DNA from: Phytophthora hibernalis
Taxonomy: Eukaryota; Oomycota; Peronosporomycetes; Peronosporales; Peronosporaceae
DNA length: 64,000 nt
Direction of reading: 5' to 3'
Assembly (NCBI GenBank): GCA_012656075.1
Contig: JAAKBF010000107.1
Location: forward strand, 1 to 64,000
This document shows, in pieces, positions 44,455 through 54,518 of the stretch. Position 1 is the stretch's first letter. Each line of letters begins with the position of its first letter. A program made the translations under genes and the position numbers. The notes beneath the pieces are model-generated. The model ran no database searches and was not told the DNA's origin. It saw only the letters and a list, made by a program, of their open reading frames with translations.

Positions 44455-47056
44455 GTGCATGAGCTTTTGGCGCATCAGTCCGTACAATTGCAGATCATGC
44501 TGCACACTGCGGCAGGGCCTGTGAGGCCAGTAAAACCGTATGAAGTGCTCGTTATTGACGAAGACGAGGATGAATTTATCCTCGGTGAAGACATCCTTGA
44601 TGATCTAGGCATCAGTGGAGACCGGCAACTGGAACAGTTGGCTGAGAGTATGATGATGACCCGATTGCTTTCGACGATGACTTTAGAGCGGGTACACCGG
44701 ATGCAGAGGTTCGTCATGCAGTGGAGAAGATGATTGCGACTGCTCTGGCAAACGGCATCCCGCCTGAGAAAGAGGACAAGCTTCGCAGTATTGTCTACAT
44801 GTATGATGTCTGAGGCTCCATCTGGGTCCTGACCCTCCTGCCAAGGTTCCGCCGCTTGAGCTCCGAATGATAAAGGACGCCAAGCCTTTCAGGTGAAAAC
44901 CGAGAGCGTACCCGCCACACGTTCGGACATTCTTGCACGAATTCAACGATGAGCTCGTACGACTAGGTTGGGTCTATGAGAACGCGTCCAGTCGGTGGGC
45001 TTGTCCTGCCCTCCCGATCAAGAAGCCTGGCAAGGACGAGTTCAGACAGACCAGCGATTATCGGCCCGCCAACACCGAGACAGAACCCATTGCTGGTGTC
45101 ATGCCGATACTACAGGTGATCACGGAACACGTCCGAGGCATGTGCTTTTTCGGTCTTTTCGACTTCATCAAAGGATTTTGGCAGCTCCCTCTTGCGAAGG
45201 CGAGCCAAGAAATCCTAAGCTACATGACCGACCCGAAAGTGTACACACCAACGCGCGTTCCGCAGGGTTGCAGTGACGCTGCGCTACATTTTCAAGTAAC
45301 AATGGAGCTGTGTTTCGCCAAGTTGCTCTACAAGCATTTGTTGATTTGGATCGACGACCTGCTACTCTACGCTGAGGACTTGGATACGTATTTGGAGAAA
45401 CTCGGCGAACTGTTCTCGCTGATGAACGAGTTTGGACTCAAATTGAGTGCAGCAAAGTCAAGTCTTTTTCAGCGGTCGGTGAAGTGGTGCGGCAAGATCA
45501 TTGATGGTGACGGTTTCCGCCATGACCCGCAGCGCATTGCTGCCCTTCGCGAGATGACTTTGCCGTCCACGGCAGGAGATTTACAGCAATTTCTCTGCGC
45601 GTGCAATTGGATGAGGGATTGCTTGATCAGGTACGCTGGGCATGTGCAGACGCTGCAAAAGCGACTTGATGTGACATTGGGGTGGAAAACGAACCAAGCG
45701 AGCGGCGGCTAAGCTTGAAGTGACGTTTACTGAAGGCAAGCTAGCTGCGTTCGATCAAGTCAAAGACTGCCTCGCGACAGCGACCATGCTGGCACATCCG
45801 AGCGCCGATGGCGTGTTGTCTGTATTCACGGACGCTTCGGATTCAGCATGGAGTGTCATTGTGACAGACGTGGAGCAGTGGCAGAATGACAAACTGGTGG
45901 TTGATCAACCCACCGCCTACTCCATTGTCTAAGCGGGACCTTCTCTGGGTCGCAGGAAAACTGGAGTGTGATTGAAAAGGAGGCTTTCGCAATTGTAGCA
46001 GCTTGTGATAAGTTGCAACACCTTCTTCCCCGATCGGCAGGGTTCCGATTGTTTTGCGATCACCGCAATTTAATCCACGTGTTCGCTCCCGATACGACTG
46101 TGAAGAAGCACATCAGGGGGAAACTGCTGCGGTGGGCGATGAAACTCGGTGAGTTCCGCTATGACATCCATCACATCGCTGGCGAGGACAATGAGTGGGC
46201 AGATATGGTGTCACGGTGGGCACGGATGCCAGCGACTACCAGTGTGAAGCGAGTGACAACTCGAGGCCAGCAGCAACAGAACCGACTCCAACTGCGGCCA
46301 CTCGATGATGATGAATTTGTGTGGCCTGACATGGACACCATCGCTGCTGCTCAGCGCAAGTTCGGAAACAAGGCCGAGCTGTCGGAGCTGGATGAGGGCG
46401 ACGATGGGGTTCTGCGCAAGGACAGACGGGTGTGGATACCAGCCGAGACCACCGATCTGCTCCGCCGCATGTGCATCATTGCACATTGCGGTCCCCAGGG
46501 TCATCGCGGTGGGGACGCCATGCTGGCACACTTCGGCCGCATTTTCAACGTTCCGAATCTCCGCCAATGTGTGAGCAGGTTTTTGGCGAGCTGCCTCCTG
46601 TGCCACCATATGAAAGGGGGAAGGTGGTGCCAAGGCCCTGGAGTGAAACGTACCGATGCAGTGAGCGGAACCAGGTATTGCATTGGGACTTTCTCTATTT
46701 AGGCGAATCGTTTGGTGACATGCAGTATCTATTGGTATGCTAGCCACTACTGCGAGCTGGTCAAGTGCGCGACGCCTACAAGTGCGGTTGCAGCCGGCTC
46801 CATAATGGATTGGCATAGCCGTTTCGGGATTCCTCGGGATTGGATTAGAGACCAAGGGTCTCACTTCAAGAACGAAGTGATTGACGAACTTTGCACTCGG
46901 TTGAAGTGCAAGCAAATATTCTCGCCGACATACAGCCCATGGATTAACGGGTCCGTCGAACGTGTGAACCGAGATATATTGCAAGTCTTAAGAGTGCTCA
47001 TCTTAGACTACAAGCTCAACCATAGAGACTGGCCAAGACTCATACCGATCGTGTAA
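44455..47056 (+). pseudogene. Ty3/gypsy pol polyprotein (broken)
   Basis: The protease tail is near 44540-44640 (EDEDEFILGEDILDDLGISG). Reverse transcriptase (44900-45710) has IKKPGKDEFRQTSDYRPAN, LFDFIKGFWQLPLA, VPQGCSDAALHFQ and the active-site WIDDLLLYAED. RNase H (45720-46200) has VFTDASDSAWS, VIEKEAFAIVAACDKLQ and FCDHRNLIHVF. Integrase has a zinc-binding AHCGPQGHRG...CLLCHHMKG near 46480-46610. The DDE core follows: LHWDFLYLGESFGDMQYLL, IRDQGSHFKNEVIDEL and NGSVERVNRD. Breaks include stops at 45710-45712, 45930, 46700 and 47054. In the first RT motif the expected Asp is followed by Phe (DFIKGFW), a normal variant. Confidence 0.8.
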
Positions 47057-47139
47057 GCCAGCCTCAACCATACCGCCGTGCCATCACTGGCAGGCAAAAC
47101 GCCGGGTGAGCTCTTCACTGGTCTGGAGCCCCCTCGCCG

Positions 47140-47796
47140 TTGCAGGCGGTATATCTTGGGCCAGAAGTGGCTCCAAGTTTGCAGCCAACTAGAACCTCGG
47201 CCGAGATCGAGGAAAGTCTAGGTCAACTACGTGCTAGCGTGCGAAACATGCACATGGCAGTGGCCGACGCTCGCCTCAAGCAGACACTGCTCAACAAGAA
47301 GAGGGAACGGGGCGACAACCTCGTCAACTTCAACGTGGGCGACAACGTCCTTCGCTCTCGAGTAGACGAGAAAGGGCAGAACAAGCTGCTCGTCATGTGG
47401 GTTGGCCCCTACGTGGTCACTGCAGCACAATCACACAACGTCTTCAAGGTCAAGCATCTTGTAACCGGCGAGGAACTTGATGTACACGCCTCGCGGCTCA
47501 AGTTCTTCGCCGACAAGGACCTTGAAGTGACCGAGGAGCTCCTGGAGCACGTGGCTGCTCCGGGCATCATGCTCCGTGTGCGCGAGCTGCTGCAGCATCG
47601 CTGGAATGACCCGAGTCGGTCCTACGAAATCCTAGTCAGGTGGCATGGATTGGAAGCGATAGAGGACGCGTGGGAGCCTTGGGGTGCAATGCACAAAGAC
47701 GTGAGTAAGCTTGTGCAAGAGTACGTCGCTAAAACCAAAGACGCTAAGCTGGAGGGTCACCTCCAAGCACTAGTAGCGCAGACAAAGCGGCGTTGA
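47140..47796 (+). CDS. Integrase C-terminus with chromodomain
   Basis: A 218-residue frame. The GPY/F-like module is FNVGDNVLRSRV, then KLLVMWVGPYVV. The chromodomain is near the end: RVRELLQHRWNDPSRSYEIL followed by VRWHGLEAIEDAWEPW, with the aromatic residues that form a methyl-lysine cage largely in place. Chromodomains on integrases are known to direct insertion toward heterochromatin. It belongs to the same element as the upstream pol and is separated from it by a stop and a frameshift. Confidence 0.75.
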   Translation: MQAVYLGPEVAPSLQPTRTSAEIEESLGQLRASVRNMHMAVADARLKQTLLNKKRERGDNLVNFNVGDNVLRSRVDEKGQNKLLVMWVGPYVVTAAQSHNVFKVKHLVTGEELDVHASRLKFFADKDLEVTEELLEHVAAPGIMLRVRELLQHRWNDPSRSYEILVRWHGLEAIEDAWEPWGAMHKDVSKLVQEYVAKTKDAKLEGHLQALVAQTKRR

Positions 47797-48605
47797 TCGC
47801 GATTACATGTTTTATCATGGATAATGACATTTCAGTCATTAAATTGAGGTTTGTCCTTGATACAGTGGTTGTTTTGGTCAATAACCAAAAGATTTGCATG
47901 GTCATGTTTATTTCAACGGCAACGTGTCACCACTTCAACATGGAGTGGTACCGATATATGCATAAACGGGACATCACCGAGTGGTGTGTCACACGTAATA
48001 TATTTAGCATGAACTTTTTCACCGAGTGGTCGAATTGGGCTTGGAAGGGGACTGTAGTGGGTGGCGGCATGAAAGCCCAACCACGACCACGCAATGCAGT
48101 CGAGTGTGGCAATGGCAGCAGGAAGCAGCACCTGGTTGCAGTCAGCCATGGTGCTGCGGCTCGCGGAGCTGCGGTGTTGAAGATGAAGACCGCAGTCACC
48201 GACTCGTGGCTCAGCAGACACGAGAGCTGCGCTGGCGTGCCCTCGCCGACTCAAGCTGGTGCAGGTAGAGAACATCTGTAGGATGGTCGAGTAGAGCGTC
48301 TTCACTGGGACGCTAGTGAAGGCGATGTAGAGCAGCTAGTCGGCGTGCATGTTTTCTTTTCTCACTTTTACCTTTACTACCAAGCCGGCAAGCGCAATAC
48401 ACTTGGCAAGAACCTGAAGGAAGTGCCAGCTTCCGCCGACTGTGTTCGCGTTTTTCAAGTGTGACCTACTACAGTTTCTCGACGATACTCCACGTCGGAA
48501 CCATACTTTGTGCACGCGAATATCATCCCCGCTATTGAAAAGCAGAGTGTTAACGAAATATGACTTCGAAGTAAGTCAATCTGTGAGTATGGAAGATAAA
48601 CTATA
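47797..48605. other. Possible 3' LTR region, no gene
   Basis: Non-coding sequence after the chromodomain frame. A 3' LTR would be expected here, but without a partner at the other end it cannot be delimited. Confidence 0.35.
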
Positions 48606-49683
48606 CTAGTTCAGAAGGTAGCCCACATCATGTCGACTGACTGTGCTTGAGATTGGCGTTGCACTCTCCACACTGGAACTTTCATACTCAGAACGTTCAC
48701 TTGGGCCCGACAAATCTTCGGTGGCAGGAGCGACTGTAGCAGAAATCTCCGTGAAGCGCTCATTTGGTTCAATGGACGAAGCGTTCGCTTCTACTATCGC
48801 TTGCAGTGCAGCTAAGGCATCAGCTTCCAGAACATGTTTCGCAATTTTCCCTCGGGAGTCGAAATACACCATCATCCGAGTGGGAAAACGCATTGTTTGG
48901 TGTGTGAGTGATGCCGTGTAGCCTTCATCCGATAGCAAATTCGGGAAAATCGCAGCTACCATCGCTCGAGTTGGGCTTCCCGTGAATTCACCTACAGTTT
49001 CCACCACGCAGCCTCCGGAACTGCAAACTGGCCGGCTACTATTTCTCTCGACGATTCTGTCGTCTTCGACATTGTCATCTTCGATGAACGTGACAATGCG
49101 CGTAGAAATCTCGTTGAACTGCCAGTGATGGAACCTGTTATTGTAGCACCCCCATTGCCACACGAAAAAGGAAGACTGCCTTTTGCGTTCATATCGGGTC
49201 CCAGCATAATCGGGTCCACGCGTGACAAGAACTCAGTGAGTTCGTTGCATGTTCGGCGTCTTGAAAGAGCTCCAAATACTCGCATGTATCTCTCCATCGT
49301 ACGGTACACATCTTGCTCAAACTGTTGCCGAGCTACCATCAGCCTTGTAACATAAAGATCCCGACGCTCTTGGAGCAACCGGATCAACTGCTGAAGGTCG
49401 TTGATGTCCAGCGTCAAGTTGAGAACCTGCGACTCAAATGTTGCGTGTGCATCCCGCTTGGCGATCTGCGTGGTGCTCAAATAGGTTTTGTGCTTGCGCT
49501 TTCGCTTTCGCCCAGAAGCATTTTTGACCTTCAGTTGAGACTTGGCATTAGTTTTCGGGGTTTCTTGGTTGGTTTTTGCTGCGGTGCAGGAACTGCAACA
49601 GGAGAGGGAACTGGTTGGTGACTTTGATTCACGTTAGGAGGTTGAGGGGCAACAGTCGGAGCCAACAAGTCAGAGATGTCCAT
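48606..49683 (-). CDS. bZIP-like / NTF2-like family protein, copy C (two frameshifts)
   Basis: About 359 residues when one base is added at each of two homopolymers: T5 at 49573-49577 and A5 at 49165-49169 (plus-strand bases). It starts MDISDLLAP, nearly the same as copy D (MDISRLLAAP). A Pro/Gln/Lys-rich linker leads to a basic stretch (GRKRKRKHKTYLSTTQIAKR) and the family helix, SQVLNLTLDINDLQQLIRLL. The C-terminal domain has FVWQWGCYNNRFHHWQFN, SSGGCVVETVGEFTGSPTRA, and RMMVYFDSRGKIAKHVLEAD, the NTF2-like pattern. A Ser/Glu-rich tail follows. With both corrections the length is divisible by three, so the gene is probably intact in the organism. Confidence 0.72.
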
Positions 49684-50083
49684 TTTTGCAAATGAGGAGA
49701 ATGGCCTGGAAATCTATGGGGCACTTGGACAGAGCAGAAATGAACCGAGTCTTCCATTCACCATAGAGACTGGTCAGCAGATCGCCAGTTTCCTTTGTAG
49801 ACACGAAACAAAATAGCACGCACTTGGGGAACTGGATTTGAGTCAGCTGTACTGTTGTTGAGAATAGTTAGGCACCTTTTGTCTGGCATTTTTGGGCTTC
49901 GATCTTGAGCTTTACTAAAGATGTGATGCATCTGTAGTCACCCGGGACTTCGAAATAAATCTCTGGCTTCATCACGTTACACAAACCAAGACATCGATCA
50001 CCATGATCAATCTCGAGACATCGTAACGTTGCCATCTAAAGAGTTTGTGGGAAATGTACCTCGCATGAACGTGTTTTCGGTAT
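49684..50083. other. Spacer between two minus-strand genes
   Basis: Promoter side of copy C. CATTCTCCTCATTTG at about 49686-49700 on the minus strand resembles an oomycete initiator with a small insertion. Otherwise nothing. Confidence 0.35.
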
Positions 50084-52251
50084 CTACTGCCCACTGCTAA
50101 CCCATCGCTCTCCAGGCCAACTCCATTTCCATAGCGAGAGCAAAGGAGCCCCAGCGCTGGATTGAAGTAACGGCACACCCGGTGGAATCTGGCCATTTCG
50201 AGTGGGTAGTAGGTGAAGATAGTTGTCGGACACGATGTGGTTTTGTGGCTGATACCCTTGCAACTCCAAGTCAAATTCATCCTCTTCGTCATCGTTTTCA
50301 GGATCGTGGGTGTTTTGCACATGTTTTTCTGCGAGTGAAGACTGAGCCTTGCAGTCCACTTGATGCCAGCTAGCAAGTAACCGAGCTCTGAGCGAGTGCA
50401 GTTCTGCCAGTCGTACACAAACCAGGTGTTGCTTCGCCAGGTACACTCGAATGAGGCACTGAATCCGAATTGCAGCGTGTGTCCTTATGCCATATCTGGA
50501 CTGAACCTTTGGCTGCAGATTACGAGCAATCCTTTTCGCAGCAAGCGTTCGTCTAGCAGCGACTTCCGACTGTGCGATTGCTGCCACCTCTGACGTATCT
50601 TCAGTTGTATCTGGTAAGTCATCCAAAGTCGGCAGAGGATCTGTTGGCGTCGATATATTTACAGGAGTGTCCACTTCGTGAACGTTGTAATTATCGTCTT
50701 TAGGTTCGTCGTCGGCAACACAGTCCAGAGTAATGGTCTCCGATATTTCTAGCTCTTTGCAGATCAATAGATCAGCTGGACTGTCTTGGATAAGGGGGTC
50801 CGCAGGTGCGTAGCCTTCTGAAGTTGCGTGGTTCTCATCAAATGAAGCTCTTACAGTTAAGTCATCGAGATTTTGAGTAGGTTGATCCGATTGTTGTTGA
50901 GAAGCGACGTCATCCGAGCTCGTAGATTTCTGGTCATCCAAGTATTCGTCCGTTTTACTCGGCGACTGAGCGCTCGGAACAAATAAGTCCTTGATGACAA
51001 GCTCATCGTGAGGCACTTCTGTTGACGTGGAAGAAATTTCTGCACAAACTAATTCGATCGAGGCGCATGCAGCTTTCGCTTCAACACAGTCGTGCGCAAG
51101 AATTGGAATACCATCACTTAGCTCGCCAGGACTGGCAGCCTCCAGTATATCAACATCACAAAGCGTATTAGTGTTGTCCGGTTCTCGATTAAGCGCCTTC
51201 ATTGTTGCATTCTGACGCCACGATTGATATCTCCGTAGAAGTTTGAAACGCGCCCTTTGCAACATATTGGTCTGTTGTAGCTGACGAAGCTGTTCCTCAC
51301 GCAGGCTGCAAATGGATTGATACGTCCTATAGGCTCGATATATGGTGCGTGTTGCACTCCGTTGAGTCAATCTCTCCAACCCTGCCAATCGCTCAATTTC
51401 TGCCTGTTTTCGCTGCTTCTCAATGGCAATAGCCCTTCTCCAGATCAACTGAATCCTTGCTGCAGCTCGATGTCTCCGGAGACTATTTGCTTCTCGTCGT
51501 CGATGCAAAAACTGGTGAGTCATTTGCTGGATCACGACTGCACTTCGAAACTCGAGACGAAACTTTACTACACGCTCAGCAGCGCCGGCAACACTCATTG
51601 TCAGGTTTTTCCGAGCAACAATGCCTACAAGACGACGATAGCGAGCCAAGGTTGAGCCTCGAATACCGTTGGTCAGCATGATGCGTCGAATGTACCGACT
51701 CCATTCTGGCCGACGACCCTGAAGCTGTTTCTTGCATGGACTGGAACGCTTCACTCTTGTTATTTCTGGGGTCTCCGGTTCATCGTAGTTTGTACTGGGA
51801 TTGGTGCTGGTATCCTCTCTGTCGTCTTCTTGGTTTCGTGCAGCTAACACTTCGTTGATCGCGGCTTGTAAATGCCCAGGAAGAGATTGACATTGTTGAG
51901 GTTTAGTCTTTCAAAGCTGGTCGGGTCCAAAGGAGTCAAGCGTTCATTCATTCGCGGGTTAGAAGATGCCAGGTTGTTATTACTGCTGGCTTGCAGCTTG
52001 GAGCTCGTCATGGCCCGCAGTTGGCTGCGACTGTAAGACTCTCGATCATTATTTTCGAGCTGCGAGGCCAGGAATGCGGGCAGCGAGCTGTTTCGTGATC
52101 CGGCACCGACCTGCTTGCCACTGGGACGTCGAGTCAACACGGGTAGAGTTAGCGTTTGTTCCTTCCGATGCGATCGCCCACCTTTTTGCTTCTGCTGCAA
52201 GCCTTTCGACCACAATTGTCTTGACGCAACTGCATTCAAGTACTCATCCAT
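50084..52251 (-). CDS. IQ-motif (calmodulin-binding-like) protein
   Basis: About 722 residues after adding one base at the TTT of 51902-51904, which joins SFERLNL-type sequence to LPGHLQAAINEVLAARNQED. Basic, helix-rich repeats resemble IQ motifs: SAVVIQQMTHQFLHRRREA, AAARIQLIWRRAIAIEKQRK, SATRTIYRAYRTYQS, and near the C-terminus AAIRIQCLIRVYLAKQHLV. IQ motifs bind calmodulin or similar light chains, so a calcium-linked or cytoskeletal scaffold role is likely but not proven. The middle (residues about 330-560) is acidic and Ser/Thr/Asp-rich, probably disordered. The first in-frame ATG is at 52251. The C-terminal 30 residues are uncertain: a one-base shift near 50180 would give a longer tail ending near 49972. 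Confidence 0.7.
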
Positions 52252-52531
52252 GGTCACGATGAGAAAGTGCTAATGGAGACCAGCTACGGTAGTATATTTT
52301 TAAGGGGCAAATGGTCGTTACCACCACAATTTGGAGGTCAGGTGATGGCAAACTCTGCTAGGCAACAATCCGCTCGTCGACGACTAACATTACAACGAAT
52401 CTTGTCCATTTCGAGCAACAGGAACTCCAACGACTTCGTCCTCTCGTGGCCGGATGACTATATCTTGTTGAAGTGCCGGAACTGAAGTCAGAAGTACCCA
52501 TGAGTACAGTCCTGCTATGATGGACTCGTCT

Positions 52532-52546
52532 TCATTCCACGATTGG
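52532..52546 (+). promoter_or_regulatory. Oomycete-type initiator element
   Basis: TCATTCCACGATT lies 43 bases upstream of the ATG of copy D. It is close to the published oomycete Inr/FPR consensus (CATTYYNCAWTTT), with one or two mismatches. The region 52252-52574 is the shared divergent promoter of this gene and the IQ-motif gene. Confidence 0.5.
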
Positions 52547-52574
52547 CGAAGAGACTCTCGCCGTTATCGATCTA

Positions 52575-53543
52575 ATGGACATTTCTCGACTCCTCGCTGC
52601 GCCGGTGAACAGGGGCGACAATCAACTCGAAGACGAGATAGTGCTGGATGAAATGAGCAGTGTTCACACAGGTGCTGTCAAGACTATTGTCACCAAGAAG
52701 AAGCGGCGGCGACGAGACAAGAACCAGCGAGACGGCGACAATTCGCTCCTCCTGAACCTCACGCTGGACGTGAATGATCTGAGGCAGCAAGTGCACGACT
52801 GTATCGTGCAAAAGAGTCTGTGGCAAACTCGACAACTCGTGGCTCGTGAGCAGTTCCACGCGAGGTCGATGCAATCGGTTGGTCACTTCTTCCAGCTCTT
52901 CAGACACGGGTATCCTGCTACTCTGACGGCCGTCGAGAACATGTTCCTGTCGGAGTTTGTGGACGATAATATCGCTGTCGGAGGAGGGGTCAGAGGGAGA
53001 GTACCGTTCCTTGAGCAGTGGCAACGCTACAAGCAGTTGTTCAGTGTGCGACGTCTGAGGAACTTCTCGGTGAGAGTCACCACGAGCGATGCTGGAAGTT
53101 GTTTAATCGAGTGTTCCGGAGAGTTCGAAGGACGCGTGACAACTGCTGCATTGGAGACGGTGTTCCCTCACGTACTGGAAGATGGTGATTTGGTGGAGCA
53201 AGTACTGCACCGCCCCTTTGTGTGCCCGACTCGGACCCTCATCACCATCGATGCGCGTGGTTGTCTGGTGCAGTACGACGCGTTCTCAGACGTGTTTGAA
53301 GCTATGAGCAAGCTACTGGACTCGAATCCGGTTCGTGTGGTGCAGCTTATGACCGACGCCGCGATCAGTGAAGGCAGTTTGCTTCCTCCGTCGACGGCTC
53401 CATCGTTGATGTCGAACATGTTGGTTGCGACGTGCAACAAGAATCTGGGAACACGTCGCCAACGAGCAGCACAACGTCGTCTAGGAGCTCCATTGATTTC
53501 CTCCTGTCGTGAGCCCAAGCAGCAGGTGCAAGATCTACCGTAG
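52575..53543 (+). CDS. bZIP-like / NTF2-like family protein, copy D
   Basis: An intact 322-residue frame. A short acidic N-terminus is followed by KKKRRRRDKNQRDGDN and the family helix LLNLTLDVNDLRQQVHDCIV. Here the basic region is a cluster of Lys/Arg without the classical bZIP spacing. The NTF2-like domain has VPFLEQWQRYKQLFSVRRL, then GSCLIECSGEFEGRVTTAAL and RTLITIDARGCLVQYDAFSD, where V-x-x-D at the domain end is typical of the family. The tail is basic (RRQRAAQRRLG). Transcribed divergently from the IQ-motif gene with about 320 bp between the starts; an initiator-like motif precedes it. It is closest to the pseudogene immediately downstream. A regulatory role is inferred only from the domains. 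Confidence 0.8.
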   Translation: MDISRLLAAPVNRGDNQLEDEIVLDEMSSVHTGAVKTIVTKKKRRRRDKNQRDGDNSLLLNLTLDVNDLRQQVHDCIVQKSLWQTRQLVAREQFHARSMQSVGHFFQLFRHGYPATLTAVENMFLSEFVDDNIAVGGGVRGRVPFLEQWQRYKQLFSVRRLRNFSVRVTTSDAGSCLIECSGEFEGRVTTAALETVFPHVLEDGDLVEQVLHRPFVCPTRTLITIDARGCLVQYDAFSDVFEAMSKLLDSNPVRVVQLMTDAAISEGSLLPPSTAPSLMSNMLVATCNKNLGTRRQRAAQRRLGAPLISSCREPKQQVQDLP

Positions 53544-53857
53544 GCAGGTGATTGGGAAGCTGAGAGCCAACGACTATCTACCGCGAGTACCCGTAAAAGT
53601 GTCAATCGCGAGAGCGTTTTGCAGCAGCGATCAAGACGCAAGTCACACGCACCACTTGAGCAGATAATAGATCGCCAGTAGCACGGAAAAAGGACTGAAG
53701 CTCATTTCGCCATTGTCACTCAAGTGCTGGACGAACGTGCAGGAGACCATTCACTTCGTGTGGTCAAGGCAGCCGGTGTTGGGGAAACAAGAGGCACCTG
53801 GGCGTGTCGAGGCTGAAGATGCTGAGGGGGTGGGCGCGGCCTTCGGCGAAGCAAATT

Positions 53858-54240
53858 CAGGACAAGAATCAACGTGACAACGACAACTCCCATATTTTGA
53901 ACCTCACATTGGGCGTGAACGACCTGCGCAAGCCTGCCTCGTGCAAAAGAGTGTGTGGGACCGAACACAGTTCTTCGAGCAGCGGCGCTGACACGAGAAG
54001 TCGCGTGACGTCTGCAGCGCTGCACACCATGCTCCCTGACGCTCTTCGAGATAAATCCGTCGTCGATCAAGTTCGTATCGCGATTCGGACTCTAATTCAT
54101 GCGGCCGCCTTGGTACTCGGCCATTTTCGAGGCCACGAGCAAGCCGCTGGACTTCAATCCGTTCCGTGGCCTCGACTCATGGGCAACGCGATGATCAACG
54201 GAAGCTTGTTAGTACCTGTTGATCACATCGTAGAGGGCAG
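53858..54240 (+). pseudogene. bZIP-like / NTF2-like family relic, copy E
   Basis: QDKNQRDNDNSHILNLTLGV followed by NDLRK copies the zipper region of copy D. Then come a frameshift and a deletion of roughly 90 codons, then SRVTSAALHTMLPDALRDKS matching the GRVTTAALETVFPHVLEDGD part of D, and finally a decayed C-terminus. It lies about 300 bp downstream of D in the same orientation, so it is the broken product of a tandem duplication. Confidence 0.7.
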
Positions 54241-54518
54241 CGACGGCGGATACTATTTGGATACGTGTTGCGAAGCACACTAATATAATACTTCGAAGTA
54301 GCTTTCAACATGATCATCCGCTCTTCCACCGAGGCACCATAGACTTCATCCTGTCTTGACTCGCATGCAGATACCTGAAGCCACACTTCCTCCTACACCT
54401 CAGAAGATGCAGCGGGTTCGACGCGAATCGAATATACATGTATATTCATCCAGTTCTCGCTGGACGGTAGCTTTCGTCGCTCTTCTTTTCGGTGCTGCTG
54501 CTAATATAGCGATACTCA

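Larger units (their letters stand above)
44455..47796 (+). mobile_element. Ty3/gypsy retrotransposon with chromodomain, 5' part missing
   Basis: Pol domains in the Ty3/gypsy order: the end of the protease region, reverse transcriptase, RNase H, integrase, then a chromodomain. No gag and no matching LTR pair could be recognised, and several stops interrupt pol. It follows immediately after the second piggyBac relic, which suggests insertion into it or a rearrangement. Confidence 0.8.

Noticed and set aside
47797..48605. 3' LTR of the gypsy element
   Set aside because: No second copy exists in the window for comparison, so no borders can be claimed.
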